NCBI GenBank assembly: GCA_000242935.3
Contig: CP007053.1
Span: forward strand, 5,751,001 to 5,815,000
Length of the DNA: 64,000 nucleotides
Origin: Opitutaceae bacterium TAV5
Lineage (GTDB): Bacteria > Verrucomicrobiota > Verrucomicrobiia > Opitutales > Opitutaceae
Reading direction: 5' to 3'
The notes under the pieces were generated by a model that was not told where the DNA came from, did not search any database, and saw only the letters and a list, made by a program, of their open reading frames with translations. Both the position numbers and the translations under genes were made by a program. Shown piece after piece: positions 17,679 to 24,920 of this stretch (position 1 is the first letter of the stretch; each line of letters starts with the position of its first letter).

Positions 17679-19748
17679 ATGAAATCATCTCCCTCCGTTT
17701 CGTCTGCTTCCTCTCGTCCCCCGGCTCCGTCCGGTCTGCTGTGTGACTTGCTGGCCATGCCCGGAAAAACACGGATCGCCACGCTGCGGCCCACGTTTGG
17801 CTGGATTCCCGGCGGCGGCAAACCCGGACCGGCGCAACAGGCGTACCAGGTGCGCGTCGCGCTGGGCCCGGCCGGAAACGGGACCGCCTTGTGGGATACG
17901 GGGACGGTGGTGTCCTCCTCGTCGCTGAATATCGAATACGCCGGGGAGCCGCTGGCGTGGGGCGGCGCCTGGTGCTGGACCGTGCGCACATGGGCGACGG
18001 GCAGCGATCTTTCCGAGCAGGCCGCAAGCCCGTGGGCGGCTCCCCAATATTTCACGCTGGCCGACCGCGCGCCTTCCGGACCGGTGCCGAAGGGAGGGGG
18101 CGATAACGAGCCGGTGAGCGTCTATCAGCCGGAAGTTCACCCGGTGGCTTCGGTGCGTCTGGAACGCGATCTGGCCGGCGGGCGTGGCTGGACAATCGAC
18201 TTCGGCAAGCAGGCCTTCGGGTGGCTGGAACTCGATCTGGAAGCTCCCTCGAATCTCGACGGCAGCCCTGTGACCGTGCGGCTGGGGGAAGCATGGCGCG
18301 ACGGCGCGCTCGATCGCACACCGCCCGGATCGGTGCGTTATGCGGAGTCGGCCGTGACGCTGCGGGCGGGGCGGCATCGTTATCGCGTGGAAACGCCCGC
18401 CGATGAGCGCAACACCACCTGGCCCGCCGCGATCCGCCTGCCCGCCGCGCTGGGCGTGGTGCTGCCGTTCCGGTTTGCCGAGGTGGAGGCGGATTCGCTC
18501 GGCGTTGTCCTGCATGAGGCATTCCTGATGCGCGTGCAGTACCCGTTCGACGAACACGCGGCGGCGTTTCGTTCCTCTTCTCCGGAGCTGGACGCGGTGT
18601 GGGAGCTTTGCCGTTACAGCATGCTGGCGACGTCATTTGCCGGGTATTACGTGGATGGCGATCGCGAGCGTATCCCGTACGAGGCCGACGCTTTCATCAA
18701 CCAGCTCAGCCACTATGCGGTGGATCGCGAGTTTTCGCTCGCCCGCCGCACCCATGAATACCTGCTTGCGCACCCGACCTGGCCGACGGAGTGGAAACAG
18801 CATTCGATCCTGATCGCGTGGGCCGATTATGAGGCGACCGGCGATGCGCGGTCGTTGCGGCGCCATTACGGTTGCCTGAAAAACGAAAAACTCCTTTCGC
18901 AATACGAGCGCGCCGACGGTCTGCTCGTGACGGGCAATTTGAGGGAATTGCAGGGCGGGCGCACGGATTGTGGCGACATCGTGGACTGGCCATTGTGCGA
19001 ACGTGACGGATACGACTTCCGCCTGGTCAACACGGTGGTGAACGCCTTCCATTACCGCACCCTGGTGCTGATGGAAAAAATCGCCCGAGCCACGGGGAAC
19101 GACCGCGATGCCGAGGCGTTTGCCTCCCGGGCGGCGGCATTTTGCGACCGGTTCAACGAGGTGCTTTTCGACGCCGGCCGCGACGGCGGCGTGTATATCG
19201 ACGGCGAGGGCAGCGACCACGCCTCGTTGCACGCCAACCTGTTTCCGCTCGCGTTCGGGCTCGTGCCGGCGGAGCGGCGGGCGGGCGTCGTGGCGTTCAT
19301 CCGGTCGCGCGGCATGGCGTGTTCGGTTTATCCCGCGCAGTTTTTGCTGGAGGGGCTGTTCGAGTCCGGAGTGCCCGGCGCGGCGGACTACGCGATCGGC
19401 CTGATGGCGGGCGGCGGGCTGCGAAGCTGGCGCAACATGCTCGATCACGACGCGACGATCACCTGGGAAGCCTGGGACCAGAGTTTCAAGCCCAACCAGG
19501 ACTGGAACCACGCCTGGGGCGCGGCCCCGGCCAATATCATCACGCGTTATGTGCTCGGCGTGCGTCCGCTGGAGCCGGGTTACGGCCGCATCCTCGTCGC
19601 GCCGCAACTCGGCACCCTGACGAAAGCCGAAGGCACGGTGCCCACGATTCGCGGCCGCGTGCGGGTGCGCGCCTGGCGCGATGCGGGCGGGAGCACGCAC
19701 TGCGAGGTCGAGGCGCCGGCCAACGTGACGGTGTCGGCCTTGGCGTAA
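17679..19748 (+). CDS. GH78-type alpha-L-rhamnosidase
   Basis: A 689-residue protein without a signal peptide. The N-terminal half is beta-sandwich (fibronectin-like, then a rhamnosidase N-domain: AYQVRVALGPAG). The (alpha/alpha)6 catalytic domain carries VDGDRERIPYEADA with the general acid Glu330, and TITWEAWD with the likely base Glu597. FKPNQDWNHAWGAAPANII and a C-terminal beta domain (GYGRILVAPQLG) match the family ending. It removes terminal alpha-L-rhamnose from rhamnogalacturonans, glycosides or ulvan-like glycans. It lies behind a LacI gene on the same strand and ends 2 bases before the convergent MidA-like gene. Confidence 0.9.
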   Translation: MKSSPSVSSASSRPPAPSGLLCDLLAMPGKTRIATLRPTFGWIPGGGKPGPAQQAYQVRVALGPAGNGTALWDTGTVVSSSSLNIEYAGEPLAWGGAWCWTVRTWATGSDLSEQAASPWAAPQYFTLADRAPSGPVPKGGGDNEPVSVYQPEVHPVASVRLERDLAGGRGWTIDFGKQAFGWLELDLEAPSNLDGSPVTVRLGEAWRDGALDRTPPGSVRYAESAVTLRAGRHRYRVETPADERNTTWPAAIRLPAALGVVLPFRFAEVEADSLGVVLHEAFLMRVQYPFDEHAAAFRSSSPELDAVWELCRYSMLATSFAGYYVDGDRERIPYEADAFINQLSHYAVDREFSLARRTHEYLLAHPTWPTEWKQHSILIAWADYEATGDARSLRRHYGCLKNEKLLSQYERADGLLVTGNLRELQGGRTDCGDIVDWPLCERDGYDFRLVNTVVNAFHYRTLVLMEKIARATGNDRDAEAFASRAAAFCDRFNEVLFDAGRDGGVYIDGEGSDHASLHANLFPLAFGLVPAERRAGVVAFIRSRGMACSVYPAQFLLEGLFESGVPGAADYAIGLMAGGGLRSWRNMLDHDATITWEAWDQSFKPNQDWNHAWGAAPANIITRYVLGVRPLEPGYGRILVAPQLGTLTKAEGTVPTIRGRVRVRAWRDAGGSTHCEVEAPANVTVSALA

Positions 19749-19750
19749 AA

Positions 19751-20911
19751 TCACCGCCAGGCGTGCAGCACCTGAAATTTTTGTCCCATGTTGCCGGGGT
19801 GCAGGAGCTGCATGAGCGCCTGCTTGCGCGGGCTGAAGCCGGCGGCTTCGGTCGCGACGGTTTTTTCCAGAAAGGCGGCGGCATGCCGCATGAAAAAGGC
19901 TTCCTGCGATTCGAGCGCCGGCTCGCGGAAGCGGTCGGCCGCATCCAGGAGAGCCGCCTCCAGCCAGTCCCAGCAGACGTGTGCGGTGAGATCCTGTTCG
20001 CCGGGGCAGGCCAGCAGGTCGTTGTGCTGACGGTGGGCGCGGTAGGCGCGGGCGGTGCCGGCGGGGCATTCGTGCGCGAGTTGTTCCCACCGCTTGCCGT
20101 AGTCGAAAGCGAGAAACAGCCCGCGCCACGGTTGCGCGGCGATTTCCGCCGCCAGCGCCGTCGCCGCGCGCGGGGCGTCGAAAAGGTAGCCGTCGGGGAT
20201 TTCGGCGTCGCCGGGCAGCCACGGTTCGCGGACCGGGCCGAGCTCGATTTCGGAGAGCGCGGGGGGAGGGGGGGGGGAGAGGTACGGTGGCGCGGGCGGG
20301 ACGCCTGCCGGCGTGGCACGGGCATCCTTGCCCGTGAGCGTTGCCTCTCCGCGTGGCGCGGGCTTTTTCCGCCAATCGCCCGCGTCACATGGGCTGGAAG
20401 CCCATGCCACTTCAAGCCGCACGCCGAGTTCCCGCCATTCGTCACCGCGGCGCACGAACCGCCGTATCGGCTGCGCATCGAAAAGTTCGTTGGAAAACAC
20501 CACGCAGTGCCCCTCGATCCGCAGCGGCTCGCCCACGCGCAGCATTCGCTCGCCTGCGAACGGATGGGCCACGCCGCGCAGAACGCTACCGTCCGGCTCC
20601 GCGCCGATTTCGACGAACGTAAAATCGCTCGCCCGCAGGCCGTGCCGGCCGAGCAGCGATCCGGCCGCGGCGCAGACAAGTTCACCAAAAACCGGTCCGC
20701 TGCTCGTCGCCGTATAAAAATCGGTGCCGGCGCCGCGCCCCACCCGAGGCCGGGAAGCGCGGTAGTAGCCGCATTCACGGTCGTAGAGCGCCAGATCCAT
20801 GAAATCGGCGAACGTCAGGGTGTCCCTTGTTCCCCGCAAGGCGGCCCGTCGCCGGAAGGCATCGAGGAAGGCGGGGGAGGGGGGAGGAAAAACGGATGAA
20901 GACGAACCCAT
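19751..20911 (-). CDS. MidA-like SAM-dependent methyltransferase with a repeat-encoded insert
   Basis: A 386-residue protein resembling the MidA/NDUFAF7 family of protein arginine methyltransferases. Visible family features are FADFMDLALYDRECGYY, TSSGPVFGELVCAAA, FVEIGAEPDGSVL (SAM site), VVFSNELFDAQPI, LFLAFDYGKRWEQLAHE and a C-terminal HPGNMGQKFQVL. Residues about 167-210 are an insert (GEATLTGKDARATP and flanks) encoded by a palindromic repeat shared with other places in the window. Directly after it, codons for a proline run contain ten consecutive G/C bases. The protein still reads through, so it may be functional. It starts 16 bases from the divergent S41 protease gene. Confidence 0.78.
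   Translation of the reverse strand: MGSSSSVFPPPSPAFLDAFRRRAALRGTRDTLTFADFMDLALYDRECGYYRASRPRVGRGAGTDFYTATSSGPVFGELVCAAAGSLLGRHGLRASDFTFVEIGAEPDGSVLRGVAHPFAGERMLRVGEPLRIEGHCVVFSNELFDAQPIRRFVRRGDEWRELGVRLEVAWASSPCDAGDWRKKPAPRGEATLTGKDARATPAGVPPAPPYLSPPPPPALSEIELGPVREPWLPGDAEIPDGYLFDAPRAATALAAEIAAQPWRGLFLAFDYGKRWEQLAHECPAGTARAYRAHRQHNDLLACPGEQDLTAHVCWDWLEAALLDAADRFREPALESQEAFFMRHAAAFLEKTVATEAAGFSPRKQALMQLLHPGNMGQKFQVLHAWR
20285..20412. repeat. Mosaic palindromic element, copy inside the MidA-like gene
   Basis: This stretch is built from small hairpins such as GGGCTGGAAGCCC and CACGGGCATCCTTGCCCGTG. Read on the minus strand, 20311-20352 matches 59268-59309 at 41 of 42 bases, and 20352-20376 matches 26261-26285 at 24 of 25 bases. 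It is translated in frame as part of the methyltransferase and contains no stop in that frame. Confidence 0.75.
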
Positions 20912-20927
20912 TTACAAAACCATCTGG

Positions 20928-22202
20928 ATGACCACAGTGCGCCTCATGCTCAACCGGTTTCTTGCCGTAATGACCACCTTCATGCTTGGCATCGTGCTCT
21001 CGCTCAGTGTCGCCCACCTCGGCGCCGCGTGGCGCTGGTGGCCGGCCCGCGATGTCAACCGCGCTGCCGACGCCGTCAGCGAGGTGATGAAAACCGTCAA
21101 CCGCTACTATGTTGACGAGAACGCCGTGAAACCGGAAGAACTGCGCGACGCCGCCATCGCCGCCATCGGTCGCAAGCTCGATCCGTATTCCGAATATATG
21201 CCGCCGTCCGATTATCAGGTGTTGCAGGAGGAGATCGACGGCGAGTTTGGCGGCATCGGCGTGCAGGTGGAGCGCAAGGACGACGCCGTCGTGGTGATCG
21301 CGCCCATGCCGGGTGGCCCCGGCGACCGCGCCGGCGTGCTGCGCGGCGATCGCATCGTGGCGATCGGGGACACACGTCTGGACAAGCCCCCGATGGAAAA
21401 CGTCATCCGCCAGCTTCGCGGCAAACCGGGGACAGAAGTCGTGGTCACCTTTTTCCGTCCGTCCGACGAGAAAGAGCGCACGCTCAGGATCAAGCGCGAG
21501 CGCATCCATGTCGACAGTGTGCGTGACGTGCACCTGATCGACGACACGGGCATCGGCTACATCCAGATCACCCAGTTTGGCGAGCAGACGGCGAGGGAGT
21601 TTTCCGCCGGACTCGCCCGGTTGCGTGACGAAGGGGCGAAGTCGCTCATCCTCGATTTGCGTGACAATCCCGGCGGCCTGCTCGATGCGGCGGTGGCGGT
21701 GGTCGAGCCATTTTTCAAAAACGGCGAACTCATCGTCTATACCCAGGGCCGCACTCCGGGGGACCGGCAGGAGATCCATGCCCGCTCACGGAAGGAACCG
21801 CTCGGCCTGCCTGTCGCGGTGCTCATCAATGGCGGCAGCGCGAGCGCTGCGGAGATTGTCACCGGCGCGCTCAAGGATACGGATCGCGCCGTCGTCATCG
21901 GCGAAAAGTCTTTCGGCAAGGGGTCGGTGCAGACGATCTTCAACATGCGCGGTGGCGCCGGCATGCGGTTGACGACGGCCCGCTACTACACGCCGTCCGG
22001 CGTGACGATTCACGGCGTGGGCATCCAGCCCGACATCCCGGTCAAGATGACACCCGAGGAAGAAAACGCGGTGCGCCTGCAACGGCTCCGCCCCGATGTC
22101 ACCGATCCGGTCGAGTTCAAAAAACGTTTCGATCTCGATTTCGCCGAAGACCGCCCCCTCGCCGCCGCGGTCGAGGAGCTGAAAAAGAAAATGCAGTCCT
22201 GA
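20928..22202 (+). CDS. S41-family C-terminal processing protease
   Basis: A 424-residue protease with an N-terminal membrane or signal helix (RFLAVMTTFMLGIVLSLSV). A PDZ domain follows (FGGIGVQVERKDDAVVVIAP, then GDRAGVLRGDRIVAIGD). The peptidase domain contains LILDLRDNPGGLLDAAV, the catalytic serine in NGGSASAAEI (residues 304-306) and the catalytic lysine near residue 331 in KSFGKGSVQ. It cleaves C-terminal tails of envelope proteins in the periplasm. The frame extends upstream to 20799, into the divergent MidA-like gene; ATG 20928 gives a proper membrane segment. The promoter must lie within the first codons of the neighbouring gene. Confidence 0.9.
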   Translation: MTTVRLMLNRFLAVMTTFMLGIVLSLSVAHLGAAWRWWPARDVNRAADAVSEVMKTVNRYYVDENAVKPEELRDAAIAAIGRKLDPYSEYMPPSDYQVLQEEIDGEFGGIGVQVERKDDAVVVIAPMPGGPGDRAGVLRGDRIVAIGDTRLDKPPMENVIRQLRGKPGTEVVVTFFRPSDEKERTLRIKRERIHVDSVRDVHLIDDTGIGYIQITQFGEQTAREFSAGLARLRDEGAKSLILDLRDNPGGLLDAAVAVVEPFFKNGELIVYTQGRTPGDRQEIHARSRKEPLGLPVAVLINGGSASAAEIVTGALKDTDRAVVIGEKSFGKGSVQTIFNMRGGAGMRLTTARYYTPSGVTIHGVGIQPDIPVKMTPEEENAVRLQRLRPDVTDPVEFKKRFDLDFAEDRPLAAAVEELKKKMQS

Positions 22203-22207
22203 AAAAC

Positions 22208-22292
22208 GCCCACGAAACACACGAAAAGACACGAAAAAATACGGGGAATCCGGATGGATTGATTTTCGTGTCTTTTCGTGTGTTTCGTGGGC
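22208..22292. repeat. Perfect 30-base inverted repeat
   Basis: The arms at 22208-22237 and 22263-22292 are perfect inverted copies separated by 25 bases; the arm is made of repeated ACGAAA-like words (CACGAAACACACGAAAAGAC). It starts 6 bases after the S41 protease stop and ends 18 bases before the tsaD start, so it could end the first transcript and also place a strong hairpin in the tsaD leader. Confidence 0.85.
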
Positions 22293-22310
22293 CTTCTCCC
22301 TGAAATCTCC

Positions 22311-23489
22311 ATGTTTCTCGCTCTCGAAACCTCCTGTGACGAAACCGCCGTCGCCCTGTTCGATCCCGCCGTCGGGCTGACCGGCGAATGGGTGCACAGC
22401 CAGATCGCGCTGCACGAAAAACATGGCGGCGTGGTGCCCGACCTCGCCACGCGCGAACACCTGCGCACCATTGCGCCCCTGCTCGAACGAGCCCGCGAGG
22501 CGGCAGCGGCGATGGCAGGAGAGGGCGGCACGCCGCCTGTCGCTGCGAACGTGAGTTCGCAGGTCGTTGGCCCGGAGTCCGGCATGCGTCCTGCCGACTC
22601 ACGTCGGCAGCTACACGGCAGCCCGGTTGCGAACCGTCCATTCCCCGGCATCACCGGCGTGGTGGTGACGCACGGACCGGGCCTGGCGGGCTGTCTTGCG
22701 ATCGGGGTGGCGGCGGCCAAGGCGCTGGCGCTCGCGCTGCGCGTGCCGCTGACCGGCGTCAATCACCTGCGTGGCCACGTGTTTTCGCCCTTCATCACGC
22801 TGCACGCGGAGGCGCCGGCGGAGTTTGACGCGCGGTTCGCCGCGCTGCTGCCTCACCTCGCGCTGGTCGTTTCCGGCGGCAACACGCTGCTGGCTGAAGT
22901 GGATGCGGAGCGCCGCATCCGCGTGCTTTCCTCCACGCGGGACGACGCCGCCGGCGAGGCGCTCGACAAGGGCGCGAAGCTGCTCGCGCTCGGTTATCCG
23001 GGCGGACCGCTGATCGAAAAACGCGCCGCCAGCGGCCGGGCCGATGCGTACGATTTTCCGCGCGGCATCGGCGCCCGCGCCGAACTCGATTTCAGTTTTT
23101 CGGGCCTGAAAACCAGCCTGCGCTACCAGCTCGAAAAAATGACGCCGGCCGAAATCGGAGAGCGGATGGACGATCTTTGCGCGAGTTACCAGCAGGCGGT
23201 GGTCGATGCGCTGGCGCGCAAGGCCACGCTTGCGCTGGCGCGTGGCGCGGGCGGTGGCGGCGCGTATCGCAGCGTGGGCCTTTCCGGCGGCGTGGCCAAC
23301 AACCGGACGTTGCGCGAGACGCTCACCCGCGTGGCGGCGAAGCGGCGGGTGCCGTTGCTGGCGGCCTTGCCGGGGCACACCGGCGACAACGCCGGCATGA
23401 TCGCCTTTGCCGCCTGGGCCGATCCGGCGGCGCGGCCGGCGGCGGATCTCGCCGACCTCGTCATCGCGCCGGGGCTGGAGCTGGCCTGA
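22311..23489 (+). CDS. tsaD: tRNA N6-threonylcarbamoyladenosine transferase TsaD with an extra insert
   Basis: A 392-residue TsaD (Kae1/YgjD). It transfers the threonylcarbamoyl group to A37 of ANN-decoding tRNAs, working with TsaB and TsaE. Clear motifs are ALETSCDETAVALFD at the N-terminus, KHGGVVPDLATREH, the metal-binding His152 and His156 in NHLRGH, VVSGGNTLL, DDAAGEALDKGAKLL, YPGGPLIEK, DFSFSGLKTSLR and the metal-binding Asp359 in GDNAGMIAFA. Residues about 71-110, between ERAREAAAAMA and GITGVVVTHGPGLAG, are not present in ordinary TsaD (about 340 residues) and are encoded by a pair of hairpin repeats. ATG 22311 was chosen because TsaD begins at this point; a GTG upstream lies within the inverted repeat. 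Confidence 0.93.
   Translation: MFLALETSCDETAVALFDPAVGLTGEWVHSQIALHEKHGGVVPDLATREHLRTIAPLLERAREAAAAMAGEGGTPPVAANVSSQVVGPESGMRPADSRRQLHGSPVANRPFPGITGVVVTHGPGLAGCLAIGVAAAKALALALRVPLTGVNHLRGHVFSPFITLHAEAPAEFDARFAALLPHLALVVSGGNTLLAEVDAERRIRVLSSTRDDAAGEALDKGAKLLALGYPGGPLIEKRAASGRADAYDFPRGIGARAELDFSFSGLKTSLRYQLEKMTPAEIGERMDDLCASYQQAVVDALARKATLALARGAGGGGAYRSVGLSGGVANNRTLRETLTRVAAKRRVPLLAALPGHTGDNAGMIAFAAWADPAARPAADLADLVIAPGLELA
22543..22610. repeat. Pair of related hairpins inside tsaD
   Basis: CTGCGAACGTGAGTTCGCAG (22543-22562) and CTGCCGACTCACGTCGGCAG (22591-22610) each fold into an 8-base stem with a 4-base loop. The second is an inverted copy of the first that differs at two positions in each arm, and the differences compensate so that both stems remain perfect. 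The whole stretch is read in frame within TsaD. Confidence 0.8.
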
Positions 23490-23491
23490 GC

Positions 23492-23636
23492 CGGAGCGGC
23501 GGCATTCCTGCCGCTGCATTTGCCGGACGGAGTACACGCTGCATCGGTGAGAGTGCGCATCGCGAGGAGACTTCGTGCTGCACACGAGGCGAGGCGCAAG
23601 GCGCCTCGTCGCAGCGGCAGGAATGCCGCCGCTCCG
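23492..23636. repeat. 145-base element with perfect 26-base inverted ends
   Basis: The ends 23492-23517 and 23611-23636 are perfect inverted copies (26 bases). Inside, GAGGCGC and GCGCCTC (23591-23607) form a further hairpin. It begins 3 bases after the tsaD stop, so it probably also serves as the transcript end. No coding function is seen. Confidence 0.85.
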
Positions 23637-23705
23637 TTTGTCACACGAACGTAACCGTTTCGTCACAGTGCCGCCGCGGGGAGGTGCGATGCTCGGGGTG
23701 CAATC

Positions 23706-24920
23706 ATGAGAATCGCCCTCGTAACCGAAACGTTCCCGCCCGAAATCAACGGCGTGGCGATGACATTCGGCGTGATCGCCCGCGAACTGGGACGGCGCGG
23801 GCATGCGGTGACGGTTTACCGTCCGGCGCGCGACGATCTGCCGCCCGCTTCGTCGCATCCGCAGTTTTCGGAGGTGGCGATGCCCGGCATGCCGCTGCCG
23901 GGTTATCCGATGATGCGGCTCGGTTTCCCGGCGGGCGCCACATTCCGGCGCTGGTGGCGGCAGGGCGGTGTGGATCTCGTGCACGTCGTCACCGAAGGGC
24001 CTCTCGGGGCCTCGGCGGTGAGCGCGGCGCGGCGTATCGGGATTCCGGTGACATCGAGTTTTCACACCAATTTTCACAGCTACACGCGGCATTACGGCCT
24101 GCGGTTTCTCGGGGGATTGCCCGGACGCGTGGCGCTGGCGTGGTTGCGGCGCGTGCACAACCGCACCGCGCGCACCTTTGCGCCGACGAAGGAACTGTGC
24201 ACCGAACTCGCGACCTGCGGCTTTCGCAACCTCGCGCTGCTTTCCCGGGGCGTGGACACGCGCGAATTCGACCCGGCCTTGCGGTCGGAAGCCTTGCGGG
24301 CTTCGTGGGGAGCCGCTCGCGGCGACCCGGTGATCATCCATGCGGGGCGGATGGCGGCGGAGAAAAACTGGCCGCTGCTGATGCGTGCCTGCGATGCGAT
24401 GCGGGCGGCCAATCCGCGCTGCCGCTTTGTCTTCGTGGGGGACGGGCCGCTTCGCGCCGGACTGGAGCGGGCGAACCCCGGCTGTATTTTCACCGGGTTT
24501 CTTCCGCGCGAGGAACTGGCGCGGCACTACGCGTCGGCGGACATCTACATCCACGCCAGCCTGACGGAGACCTTCGGCAACGTGCTCACCGAGGCGATGG
24601 CCAGCGGGCTGGCCGTGGCGGGCTTCGACTACGCGGCGGCCCGGCAATTCATCGTGAGCGGCAAGAACGGCCTTGTCGTCTCCTGCGACGCGGCGGATGC
24701 GCTGGTCGATGCGGCGGTCTGGCTTGCGCGGGAGGAGAGTTTGCGCAACCGGCTGCGCAGCGAGGCCCGGCGAGCGGTGGAGGCGCATTCGTGGGAGAGG
24801 GTTATCACCCGCTTCGAAGCCGATCTGCATGCGGTGGCGGGGCTGGCGATGCAGCCGGAAACGGCGGGGACAGCGACCGGTGCGGCCCCCCTCCGGTCCG
24901 CGACAACGGAGGCGCCATGA
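23706..24920 (+). CDS. GT4 glycosyltransferase (MgtA/SQD2-like)
   Basis: A 404-residue cytoplasmic enzyme of two Rossmann domains. The N-terminal domain opens MRIALVTETFPPEINGVAMT, a start seen in GDP-mannose-dependent mannosyltransferases (MgtA) and sulfoquinovosyl transferases. The donor-binding domain contains HAGRMAAEKNWPLLMRA, FVFVGDGPLR and the retaining GT4 Glu pair in ETFGNVLTEAMASG. It probably adds a sugar to diacylglycerol or a glycolipid. The last four bases are ATGA, shared with the start of the next gene, which encodes another lipid-type glycosyltransferase, so the two are translationally coupled. Confidence 0.85.
   Translation: MRIALVTETFPPEINGVAMTFGVIARELGRRGHAVTVYRPARDDLPPASSHPQFSEVAMPGMPLPGYPMMRLGFPAGATFRRWWRQGGVDLVHVVTEGPLGASAVSAARRIGIPVTSSFHTNFHSYTRHYGLRFLGGLPGRVALAWLRRVHNRTARTFAPTKELCTELATCGFRNLALLSRGVDTREFDPALRSEALRASWGAARGDPVIIHAGRMAAEKNWPLLMRACDAMRAANPRCRFVFVGDGPLRAGLERANPGCIFTGFLPREELARHYASADIYIHASLTETFGNVLTEAMASGLAVAGFDYAAARQFIVSGKNGLVVSCDAADALVDAAVWLAREESLRNRLRSEARRAVEAHSWERVITRFEADLHAVAGLAMQPETAGTATGAAPLRSATTEAP

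Noticed and set aside
22611-24830. A 739-codon minus-strand frame opposite tsaD and the GT4 gene
   Set aside because: Arg/His-rich shadow; all conserved motifs are on the plus strand.
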